Part shown: positions 26,692-34,173 of the stretch, in pieces
Layout of the letters: every line of letters begins with the position of its first letter
Position numbering within the stretch: position 1 is the stretch's first letter
DNA from: Bradyrhizobium sp. SZCCT0231
GTDB taxonomy: Bacteria; Pseudomonadota; Alphaproteobacteria; Rhizobiales; Xanthobacteraceae
DNA: 64,000 nt
Direction of reading: 5' to 3'
Assembly: GCF_018130245.1 (NCBI RefSeq)
Contig: NZ_JAFCKP010000021.1
Coordinates: forward strand, 24,431-88,430
The notes under the pieces: generated by a model
The model's input: only the letters and a program-made list of their open reading frames with translations
What the model was told of the DNA's origin: nothing
Databases searched by the model: none
Program-made: the position numbers and the translations under genes

Positions 26692-26716
26692 GGAACCCCA
26701 GCGCTTTCATAGGGTT
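26692..26716 (+). promoter_or_regulatory. Near-consensus sigma-EcfG promoter before BA14K gene
   Basis: GGAAC (26692-26696), 16-nt spacer, GGTT (26713-26716): one mismatch to the CGTT -10 element. It is 26 nt upstream of the start codon and 12 nt before the AAGGAG ribosome site, which leaves only a short leader. Confidence 0.4.
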
Positions 26717-26741
26717 TGCCTCCCGGGAAAGGAGTTTAACC

Positions 26742-27419
26742 ATGAACAGTCTGAAAGCCTTGAGTGCCGCCGCGGCGGTGGCGCTGGTTCTTCCCTTGGC
26801 GACGCCGAGCTTTGCCCAGAATCGTCCTGCGTTGGGCGGCGGCGGTGGCGCCCATATCGGCGGTGGTGGCGGCGGTGCTCACTTCGGTGGCGGCGCGCGC
26901 ATGGGTGGCGGCGGTGCCGCGTTCCATGGCGGTGGCGGCGCCATGCGCCCGAGCGGAGGCAGTTTCGCGGCCGGCGCCGCGATGCGTCCGAGTGGTGGCA
27001 GCTTCGCGGCCGGCACGGCGGTTCGTCCGAGTGGCGGCAGCTTCGTAGCCGGCGCGGCGCCCCGTCCTGCCCTCTCGCCGTCCTTCAGCGGCACCCGCAG
27101 CGTCGCAACCGCCGGCAACTGGCAGGGCGGAAGCAACTGGAGCGGCCGCCATTGGCATCACCATCGTCGTCACGGCGGCTTCTGGCCGGGCTTCGCGGCG
27201 GGCGCCGCGATCGGCGGCATCGGCTCGTATGCCTATTACGGCGGCGGCTACTACGACGATCCGTACTACTACGACAGCTACTATGACGAGCCGTCGGTTG
27301 CGGTGGTGCCGGATAGCGGCGGCGACTCCGCGGCCTATTGCGCGCAGCGCTACAAATCCTACGACCCCGCCTCGGGCACTTATCTCGGTTACGATGGCCA
27401 GCGGCATCCGTGCCCCTAG
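26742..27419 (+). CDS. Exported BA14K-family protein, glycine-rich
   Basis: 225 residues: signal peptide 1-25 (ending PSFAQ), a Gly/Ala/His-rich segment with three tandem copies of MRPSGGSFAAG-type units (about 65-105), a hydrophobic glycine-rich helix (FWPGFAAGAAIGGIGSYAYYGG), Tyr/Asp repeats, and the C-terminal BA14K motif AYCAQRYKSYDPASGTYLGYDG. BA14K proteins are envelope proteins first known as a Brucella antigen with lectin-like properties. AAGGAG lies 7 nt before ATG 26742. A terminator follows. Confidence 0.9.
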   Translation: MNSLKALSAAAAVALVLPLATPSFAQNRPALGGGGGAHIGGGGGGAHFGGGARMGGGGAAFHGGGGAMRPSGGSFAAGAAMRPSGGSFAAGTAVRPSGGSFVAGAAPRPALSPSFSGTRSVATAGNWQGGSNWSGRHWHHHRRHGGFWPGFAAGAAIGGIGSYAYYGGGYYDDPYYYDSYYDEPSVAVVPDSGGDSAAYCAQRYKSYDPASGTYLGYDGQRHPCP

Positions 27420-27442
27420 GCGGATCGCCCGGGCGTTAGGCA

Positions 27443-27472
27443 AAAGGCGTCGCAGCGATGCGGCGCCTTTTT
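27443..27472 (+). terminator. Terminator of the BA14K gene
   Basis: 12-bp stem AAAGGCGTCGCA / TGCGGCGCCTTT (one G-T pair) with a 4-nt loop, running into TTTTT. Confidence 0.85.
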
Positions 27473-27665
27473 CGCAGCTAGCGTATCCCTCAGCTGTTTC
27501 GGCCCCGTCGTGCTCGCACGCACGAGGATGCGTACAAGTCGAGGCAAATGGATCTTTATGCACTGCGCCGTGCATATCCTTCGCGATCCAATCCAAAATT
27601 GACCGGACACACGATTCGCGGATATCACCAATCGCAGTGGGGACTTCGATCACCTGGGAAGTGTC

Positions 27666-28082
27666 ATGCCGCGTGTTCTCGTGGTTGATGACGATCCGAT
27701 GGTCGGCGCGACCATCGAAGTCCTCCTCCAACGTCAGGGCTTCGACGTCACGCTGACCGACGGCGGCGAAACAGGACTGGCTGCGCTGGAATCGCAAGCC
27801 TTCGACGTAATGCTGGTTGACATCTTCATGCCGCATATGCGCGGCTTCGAATCCATCCGCATCTTTCACGAGCGCGCCCCGACTACGCCGCTGATCGCGA
27901 TGTCGGGCTACGCCTTCGCCTCATCCGCCTCGCCCTCTCCCGATTTTCTCCGCATGGCGCTGGAGCTCGGCGCAACGCGCTGCCTGCGCAAGCCGTTCAC
28001 GCCGGAAGCGCTGCTGACCACGATCCGGGAATGCCTCACCGGCGCGGGCGTACAGCCGAAGGACAAGAAAGAAGTCCCTTGA
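27666..28082 (+). CDS. Response regulator receiver protein
   Basis: 138 residues, single receiver domain: acidic triad VVDDDPMVGA, phospho-acceptor D52 in VMLVDIFMPHMRG, switch serine in PLIAMSGYAF, lysine in RCLRKPFTPEALL. No output domain. It overlaps the downstream hybrid kinase by 4 nt (TTGA), so the two are translationally coupled partners. Confidence 0.92.
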   Translation: MPRVLVVDDDPMVGATIEVLLQRQGFDVTLTDGGETGLAALESQAFDVMLVDIFMPHMRGFESIRIFHERAPTTPLIAMSGYAFASSASPSPDFLRMALELGATRCLRKPFTPEALLTTIRECLTGAGVQPKDKKEVP

Positions 28083-30337
28083 TTCCAACGCAGCGCGTCA
28101 TTCTCGGTGCTGGACTTGCCATCCTCCTGATCATCACCGCGGCTTCGATTGCCCTTGACGTCAAGGCGCGGTCCGACGCGGCATGGGTCAATCATACCGT
28201 CCAGGTGCAAAAGAAGATCTCCGACCTCCGCGTGCTGTTGCGCCGTGCCGAGAGTGCCGCGCGCGGCTACGAGCTCTATCGCACCCGGGGCTTCAGCGAT
28301 GAGTTCCAGGCGATGCACGCCATGATCGCGCCGGCCCTCGCCGACCTCAAGCGCGACGTGCGCGACAATTCCGATCACGTCGCGCTGCTGGAGAGCACCG
28401 AGCCGCTGGCGCTGCGCCGGATCGAGATCGCCGCCACAGCGATGCGCCTGCGCGCCGAGAACGACCAGGCCGGCATTGCCGCGCTCAACAGCAAGGCCGA
28501 GGGCCGCGGCCTCATGGACAAGGTGATGGGCAATCTCGACCATCTGAGCGCCGAGGAAGAACGCCTGCTCAATGCGCGCTCCCAGGATTCGCGCCGCACC
28601 GGCATCGTGCTGCTCGGTATCGACGTCGCCGGCGCCGTGCTGATCCTGCTGCTGGTCGCCCTGGTGATGCGCGAAAGCCGGCGCGCCACGGGGGTGCTCC
28701 AGAGCTCGCTCGAGCAGACACAAGCCGCCAAGGCGGCGCTCGAGGCGGCGGTGGCCGAGCGCACCGAGCACCTGGTCACCGCGCATGACGAGCTGCGCCT
28801 GTCGGTCAACGTGCTCCAGAGCACGTTTCGCAGCATGGCGGAGGCGGTTCTGGTCATCGACGCCGAGGGCAATGTCCTTCTGTCCAATCCCGCCGCCGAG
28901 CGCATCCTGGTGCATCGCACCGGCATGAATTTGAGCAATCTGCGCGCGCTGTCCGCTGTGTTTCACGGCGACGGCGTCACGCCACTCGCGGCCGACGAGC
29001 TGCCATCGACGCGCGTGCTGCGCGGCGAGCAGTTCGAAGAGCTGGAGATGATCGTCCGCCCGCACAGCGGCAATCCTCCCCGCCATCTCATGATCAGCGG
29101 CCGGCCGATGCGGGACGGGCAAGGCAACATCTCCGGCGCGGTGCTGGTCTATCACGATGCGACGACCTCGCGCGAGACGGAGCGGCAGCTGTACCAGTCG
29201 CAGAAGCTGGATGCGATCGGCAAGCTGACCGGCGGCGTCGCGCACGACTTCAACAACATGCTGACCGTCATCTCGGGCAATACCGAGACGCTGGTGGAGA
29301 GCCTGAAGGGCCAACCCGAGCTTCAGCGCACGGCACGGCTGATCGACGATGCCGCCGAGCGCTGCGCCGATCTGATCCAGCATCTGCTGGCATTTGCGCG
29401 CCGGCAGCCGCTCGAGCCGCGCAACGTCGACATCAACGCCGCGATCTCGGACATCGCAAAGCTTCTGCGCCCCACCCTCGGCGAGCAGATCCAGATCGAG
29501 ACCGTGCTGGAACAGGGGCCGATGACGACGCACATCGATCCGTCCAGGCTCACCAACGCCGTGCTCAACATGGCGATCAACGCCCGCGACGCCATGCCGA
29601 ACGGCGGCAAGCTGCTGCTGGAGACCCGCCGCGTCGTGCTCGACGAGGCCTATGCGCAGGCCAATGCGGAGGTTCGGCCCGGCCCTTACGTGATGCTCGC
29701 GGTCAGCGACACCGGCACCGGCATGCCCCCCGACGTCCAGCAGAAGGCGTTCGAGCCCTTCTTCACCACCAAGGAGGTCGGCAAGGGATCTGGCCTCGGC
29801 CTCTCCATGGTCTACGGCTTCGTCAAGCAGTCCGGCGGCCACACCAAGATCTACAGCGAGGAAGGCCACGGCACCACGATCAAGCTCTATCTGCCGCCGG
29901 GCGAAGGCGCCGCGGACGTCGCAGCCAGTGTCGCGCCGCAGGCCGAAGGCGGCGCCGAGACCATTTTCGTGGTCGAGGACGACACGCTGGTGCGCAACTT
30001 CGTCACCGCGCAGCTCCAGAGCCTCGGCTACAAGACGGTGGCCGCAGCCGACGGCAAAGCCGCGCTGCAATTGATCGAGGCCGGCCAGACGTTCGATCTG
30101 CTGTTCACCGACGTCGTCATCCCCGGCGGCATGAGCGGACGCGAGCTCGCCGAAGAGGTGGCCAGGCGCCGGCCGGGTGTGAAAGTGCTCTACACCTCCG
30201 GCTACACCGACAACGCCGTCGTCCATCACGGCAAGCTCGACGACGGCGTGCTGCTGCTGACGAAACCCTACCGCCGCAACCAGCTCGCCGAGATGATAAG
30301 GAAGGCGCTAGGCGGCGGGGCGGTCCAGGCAAGTTAG
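28079..30337 (+). CDS. CHASE3-PAS hybrid sensor histidine kinase with C-terminal receiver
   Basis: About 752 residues: TM1 (about 6-28), periplasmic CHASE3-like sensor (about 35-170, LLRRAESAARGYELYRTRG), TM2 (about 174-197), coiled linker, PAS-like domain (about 245-365), HisKA with H389 in LTGGVAHDFNNMLTVI, HATPase (NMAINARDAMP, DTGTGMP, GSGLGLSMVYG), and a receiver with D678 in LLFTDVVIPGG. The start is taken as TTG 28079, overlapping the regulator stop; ATG 28031 would add 16 residues within the regulator gene. Its CHASE3 segment resembles that of the kinase at 16.3 kb, so the two may be distant paralogues. Signal unknown. Confidence 0.88.
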   Translation: MIPTQRVILGAGLAILLIITAASIALDVKARSDAAWVNHTVQVQKKISDLRVLLRRAESAARGYELYRTRGFSDEFQAMHAMIAPALADLKRDVRDNSDHVALLESTEPLALRRIEIAATAMRLRAENDQAGIAALNSKAEGRGLMDKVMGNLDHLSAEEERLLNARSQDSRRTGIVLLGIDVAGAVLILLLVALVMRESRRATGVLQSSLEQTQAAKAALEAAVAERTEHLVTAHDELRLSVNVLQSTFRSMAEAVLVIDAEGNVLLSNPAAERILVHRTGMNLSNLRALSAVFHGDGVTPLAADELPSTRVLRGEQFEELEMIVRPHSGNPPRHLMISGRPMRDGQGNISGAVLVYHDATTSRETERQLYQSQKLDAIGKLTGGVAHDFNNMLTVISGNTETLVESLKGQPELQRTARLIDDAAERCADLIQHLLAFARRQPLEPRNVDINAAISDIAKLLRPTLGEQIQIETVLEQGPMTTHIDPSRLTNAVLNMAINARDAMPNGGKLLLETRRVVLDEAYAQANAEVRPGPYVMLAVSDTGTGMPPDVQQKAFEPFFTTKEVGKGSGLGLSMVYGFVKQSGGHTKIYSEEGHGTTIKLYLPPGEGAADVAASVAPQAEGGAETIFVVEDDTLVRNFVTAQLQSLGYKTVAAADGKAALQLIEAGQTFDLLFTDVVIPGGMSGRELAEEVARRRPGVKVLYTSGYTDNAVVHHGKLDDGVLLLTKPYRRNQLAEMIRKALGGGAVQAS

Positions 30338-30512
30338 CTAGCGCATTGCCAAAGAGGCGCCGCCTAATCCCGCAAAGCTCCGATTAGACTCGGCAAGCCC
30401 AAGTAGTAGCCGTGTTGCGCTCCAGAGCACTGAGAAGACGCTGGGGCTTGACTGCCTTCGTAACCCAGCATTCCACTCAGCAGTTCTGGCAACGGTTTCG
30501 AAAGCAAACAAT

Positions 30513-31679
30513 ATGAGCGACGAAAGCGAATACGAATATTTCAAGCTCCGCAAGCAGTCCAAGACATATATATCCAAGATATTCACGTTCGGTGGATCGA
30601 ATGCAGAGCGGGTCCGACACGTCAGAATGGTGCTCGAAGGAAGCGATCGACTCCATCTCGGCGAGATTGAGGGTGCAATGTGCCTACGTCTTACCGGAAA
30701 CACTCGAAAGACGCAGGTGTCTGCCCTTGTCTCACAAGACGACAAAAGGATTAAGCGTCTCACGCTCCAAACCTTCAAATCACGTTCAGGGGACTGGATT
30801 GGGGCAGTCGAGAAGGACGAGTTCACATTCCGCGGCGATGAGTTCAACCGACTTCTTAGCTTCCTCTCCCACATCGAATTCATTGACCTATCGAATAATG
30901 AGAACTTTCAGATTGAAGACATATCCACGAAAGCTGGCCCGAAAGCGATCATCGACGCATCGGACCGAGGAATCGTAGAACGCATCAAAGGAATGACAGA
31001 AGAACAGAGGGACGGAGTACTCCGCGCCCTGCAGCAATCGCTAACACCGGAAGAAATCAATATCCTTCTCGGTCGAAAGCAGGGCCTGAACGAGTACGAG
31101 CAGCACATGCACGACATGAGCTGGAGAGAAGCACAGTGGCAGGACTTTTTTGAGCGCGAACAATGGGTGTTTGGTTACGGCCTTGACTATCGGGTAATGA
31201 GGCAGTTTGACCGGGAGATGACGGTAGGAGCTGGAGGCTCAGACAATCAAAACAAACCTGTAATCGATTTTCTCATGAGCTTCACGGACTACACGGTGCT
31301 CGTTGAGATTAAAACGCCCAACACACCGATTTTTACGGCAAGCCGTCGTGGACGAGCAGGTACATGGGAGTTCAGCAGCCAATTCATGAGCGCCGTTTCT
31401 CAAATTCTAGAACAAAAGGCTGAGTGGCTAGCTTTCGCTCAGACGGGTGAGCACTACAACAAGTCCGGTACTGAAGTTTTGACAACCCGCACCAGAAACG
31501 CAAAGAGCATCTTGGTCCTCGGATCGCGTAGCGAGTTCTCCCGTTCCGGCACACCAAGAGATACGAGAATTATGAGCGACACTTTCGAGCTGTTTCGACG
31601 AGAAAACCGCAATATAGAGATTGTGACATTTGACGAATTGCTCGAGCGCGCTCGCTTCATCACACGGAGCGGCCAATAG
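30513..31679 (+). CDS. sduA: Shedu anti-phage nuclease (SduA, DUF4263)
   Basis: 388 residues. The C-terminal domain (about 190-385) carries the DUF4263 PD-(D/E)xK-type nuclease core: D252 in NKPVIDFLMSF and E265-x-K267 in TVLVEIKTPNTPIF, plus the family segment WREAQWQDFFEREQWVFGYGLDY and SILVLGSRSEF. Residues 1-180 form an alpha+beta regulatory region. Shedu is a single-gene antiphage system, a multimeric DNA nuclease. Codon use is visibly A/T-richer than flanking genes, indicating transfer. It is tail to tail with the TIR-type gene, stops 10 bp apart. The 175 bp upstream shows no clear promoter. Confidence 0.88.
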   Translation: MSDESEYEYFKLRKQSKTYISKIFTFGGSNAERVRHVRMVLEGSDRLHLGEIEGAMCLRLTGNTRKTQVSALVSQDDKRIKRLTLQTFKSRSGDWIGAVEKDEFTFRGDEFNRLLSFLSHIEFIDLSNNENFQIEDISTKAGPKAIIDASDRGIVERIKGMTEEQRDGVLRALQQSLTPEEINILLGRKQGLNEYEQHMHDMSWREAQWQDFFEREQWVFGYGLDYRVMRQFDREMTVGAGGSDNQNKPVIDFLMSFTDYTVLVEIKTPNTPIFTASRRGRAGTWEFSSQFMSAVSQILEQKAEWLAFAQTGEHYNKSGTEVLTTRTRNAKSILVLGSRSEFSRSGTPRDTRIMSDTFELFRRENRNIEIVTFDELLERARFITRSGQ

Positions 31680-31689
31680 CGACACTCCT

Positions 31690-32391
31690 TTAAACTCTGT
31701 GCAAATCAATGGGCATTCCCTGCCCGTGGATTTCCTTGGCTAGCGTCAACGCCGCCTCTCCAACACTATCTTTGTAGGAGATGTAGATTAGGCCTTGAAT
31801 GTCGGAAGGCCGCTCCATTTGAACGTCACTCTTAAGAAGGACAGCAACTTTAGGACGCCCCAATATTGCGAGCATCATTCCGAGCTCCAAGACCACGTTC
31901 TGACGAACGCGAAACGCCTTCTCGTCGGGATGTTCTTTTCGGTGCCCCTCATCATCCGGTGTTGCCAAGACAACTGCAAAGTCGGCCTCAGCTCGCACAG
32001 TTTCAAGCTTTTCAATAATGGTTTGGCCGCCGGATTTGATCTGATCGAAAATCAAAGGCTCAAGACCCCACCGCCTCAGCATGGCCTCAAGCTCCGTCCG
32101 AGCTTGGGAGTCATGGCCGTAAACGACAAACACCTTCCGAGCTGGCGCCTGCTTAGACTTTGCTGGAACGAACCCGAACGTGCTGGACGCGACCTCGCCG
32201 TCCAAACCTAATGCCCGCTTAGTTGCGTCTTGATTTTTGCCCTGAATAACAACCTTGCCGCTATCATATGCATTAATGATAGCTCCGTTGTCGCATTCCA
32301 TTCGCCAACCAGTGTCGTTACCGTCTCGGCGTTCAGACCTGATTTTTATACTGGCTCTCGCCAGCAACGTCCCAACCTCTTCCCGGTCCAT
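31690..32391 (-). CDS. CAP12/TIR-type effector with N-terminal TBP-like domain
   Basis: 233 residues. The C-terminal TIR-like domain (about 85-230) shows RKVFVVYGHDSQARTELEAML, a loop IFDQIKSGGQTIIEKLE, ADFAVVLATPDDEG and RQNVVLELGMMLAILGRPKVAVLL in pieces; E169 in the VLELG motif is the expected NAD-cleaving glutamate. This is the nucleotide-binding TIR family used as effector in CBASS, Pycsar and TIR-STING systems. The N-terminal ~65 residues (ECDNGAIINAYDSGKVVIQGKN in pieces) resemble a TBP-like or RNase HIII N-terminal fold. No cyclase gene is adjacent, so it may act alone. ATG 32391 has GGAGG 11 nt upstream. A/T-rich like its Shedu neighbour. Confidence 0.82.
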   Translation of the reverse strand: MDREEVGTLLARASIKIRSERRDGNDTGWRMECDNGAIINAYDSGKVVIQGKNQDATKRALGLDGEVASSTFGFVPAKSKQAPARKVFVVYGHDSQARTELEAMLRRWGLEPLIFDQIKSGGQTIIEKLETVRAEADFAVVLATPDDEGHRKEHPDEKAFRVRQNVVLELGMMLAILGRPKVAVLLKSDVQMERPSDIQGLIYISYKDSVGEAALTLAKEIHGQGMPIDLHRV

Positions 32392-32474
32392 ATCTCCCCA
32401 ACCCTCCAAGGTTGTGCAATCGTCTCTTCTAGCGCGAGGCAAGTCAATACTTGAGGCAAATGTACGGGCTTGCC

Positions 32475-33371
32475 CTAGCGCGTCGCCAGCGCCACGGCCG
32501 CCAGCGTGAAGATCAGCGCCGCGATCTGCCCTGCTCCCAGCGGCTCGCCCAGCGCGATCGCCGAGGCGACGACGCCGATGACAGGCACCGCCATGGTACC
32601 GATCGCAGCGACCGAGGCCGGCAACCGTGCCAGCGCGGCGAACCAGCTGACATAGGCGATGCAGAACTGCCCGACGACCGAATAGACCAGGAGCCACCAG
32701 CCGACCGGCGTCACCAGCGACAGATGCGTGGTCTCGACCAGGAGGCCGACGATCGAGATCGGCAGGCAGCCGATCCCGATCTGCCAGGCCGCAGCCGTGA
32801 TCGGCGGCAGGTGGATCGGGTACTTCTTGGAGAACACCGTGCCGACGGCGAAGCCGAAAGCGCCGCACAGCGCCATGATGATGCCGGGCAGCTTTTCCGC
32901 GCTGGCGGCAATGCCGTTGCCGCCCATGATCGTGGCAAGGCCGGCAAAGGCCAGCACCAGCCCCAGCGTGCGCAAGACCGTCGGCCGCTCGCCCAGCACC
33001 GGCCAGGCGATGATCGAGGCCCAGACCGGCATGGTGTAGGCGATCAGCGCCGCCTCGCTCGCCGGCAGCCAGAGCAGCGCGAGGCCCATCAGCACCATCC
33101 AGCCGGTGACGTTGAGCACGGCCGCGGTGAGGAGACGCGGCCAGATCGCGCCCTCGACCCGCAAGCTCTGCCGGCGCATCACCGCCAGCAGCGCCAGCAG
33201 CGCCGCCCCGAGAACGCCGGTGACCCCGCGCAAGGTCAGCGGCGGCAGCTCGGCGAGCAGGAATTTCGTCACCGGCCAGTTGAAGCCCCATCCGATCGAG
33301 GTGATCGCGAGGAACATCAGGCCGGCCGGGGCAATGCGCGGCCGCGCATCCCGGCGGGTCGAATCATGCAT
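32475..33371 (-). CDS. EamA/DMT-family transporter
   Basis: 298 residues, ten hydrophobic spans in two five-helix EamA repeats (repeat 1 from APAGLMFLAITSIGWGFNWPVTK, repeat 2 from LPGIIMALCGAFGFAVGTVFSKKYP). LGERPT and LGEPLGAGQ are the usual repeat-end motifs. Such inner-membrane carriers export amino acids or metabolites; the substrate is unknown. ATG 33371 starts just before the first helix; longer frames upstream add a non-homologous Arg-rich region. It lies just beyond the defence cassette. Confidence 0.88.
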   Translation of the reverse strand: MHDSTRRDARPRIAPAGLMFLAITSIGWGFNWPVTKFLLAELPPLTLRGVTGVLGAALLALLAVMRRQSLRVEGAIWPRLLTAAVLNVTGWMVLMGLALLWLPASEAALIAYTMPVWASIIAWPVLGERPTVLRTLGLVLAFAGLATIMGGNGIAASAEKLPGIIMALCGAFGFAVGTVFSKKYPIHLPPITAAAWQIGIGCLPISIVGLLVETTHLSLVTPVGWWLLVYSVVGQFCIAYVSWFAALARLPASVAAIGTMAVPVIGVVASAIALGEPLGAGQIAALIFTLAAVALATR

Positions 33372-33470
33372 GGGGTAGTCCGGCAAAATCTTAAGGTCAG
33401 CTTGGCGCGGATTCGCCGGCCCCGCCACCACTTCGGCGGGCATGCCTGACCTCACCTTCCGTAGGGCTAC

Positions 33471-33591
33471 GTGAGTCCCCCCGACGCAATCCCGGTCCCG
33501 AAAAATATACCTGCCCTGTGAACAGCGGGATGAAGGCGCCACATCACCACGGGATGCGAATTTTTTCGGTTGGGAATCCCTGAGGACTCAC
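33471..33591. ncRNA. Candidate structured RNA (nested long-range hairpin)
   Basis: Outer stem GTGAGTCC (33471-33478) pairs perfectly with GGACTCAC (33584-33591). Inside it AATCCC (33488-33493) pairs with GGGAAT (33572-33577) with one mismatch, and CCGAAAAA (33498-33505) pairs perfectly with TTTTTCGG (33562-33569). The ~55-nt apical part contains further short stems. The long rod with internal bulges recalls 6S-like architecture, but no family word is recognised and strand cannot be decided. It lies upstream of the EamA gene (minus) and 580 nt upstream of nrdJ (plus). Confidence 0.35.
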
Positions 33592-34173
33592 TGATACTTG
33601 GCTCCACAACAGGCGCGGTGAACACCCCTGTTATCCCCCACAATCCACCATATTTAGTATTTGATTCAGGAACTCGCACTAGTTCTTGACGGGCGCAACG
33701 GAGAGTCCTAGCTTTCGGTCCGTTCGGCGCGAGTGAGTTTGCGTCCCGCCGGCACTCCCCCAAAGGGTCTCGCAAATTTCAGCTCCGCCAGCCGGCCAAA
33801 GGCTGCGGAATGAGGGCTTGTCTGCCCTCGGATGCGGGCTCTTCGGGCGCCAGAACGGGCCGGCAACAGGCTCGGAAGGCAGACTTCACGACGGTGCCAA
33901 GTGACACCTGCGTGAAGTGAGAGAAGTAGCGGCGTTGTGGGGCGTTGAACGCATGTCGCGCACATCCCCTTGGGGGCGGATGGGTGTGGACATGCCGGCG
34001 GGATGATCGATGCACGCATCGAGGTCGCGCCGGGAAAAACAGGGCCGGATCCACCGGCTGAACTGCGGTTCCCGAAGGCCGAACGGCCGGAAGGCGCCGC
34101 GAAACGAAATGTCGACCCGGCACGTCCTCAACGAGGGGCGGGACCGGTCAAAGATTAAGGACGGGGCAAGACG
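33592..34173 (+). other. Long gene-free region upstream of nrdJ
   Basis: About 580 bp with no credible gene. It holds an A/T-rich promoter-like patch (33640-33690, with CACCATATTTAGT) and, at 33885-33920, a nested palindrome ACTTCACG-n2-GGTG ... CACC-n2-CGTGAAGT, then GC-rich short hairpins to the nrdJ start. Probably promoter plus a long structured leader. No cobalamin-riboswitch core was seen. Confidence 0.45.

Noticed and set aside
27908-30229. 773-codon open frame opposite the hybrid kinase
   Set aside because: Same GC-driven antisense effect; composition dominated by His/Arg/Ala/Gly and no start signals.
33640-33690. NrdR boxes upstream of nrdJ (CACCATATTTAGT and GCACTAGTTCTTG about 31 bp apart)
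   Set aside because: Spacing is suggestive but both words match the NrdR palindrome poorly; not strong enough to annotate.
33372-34173. Cobalamin riboswitch before the B12-dependent reductase
   Set aside because: Neither the CCGCAACTGT-type core nor the AGCCAGGAGACCTGCC-type box is present on either strand.
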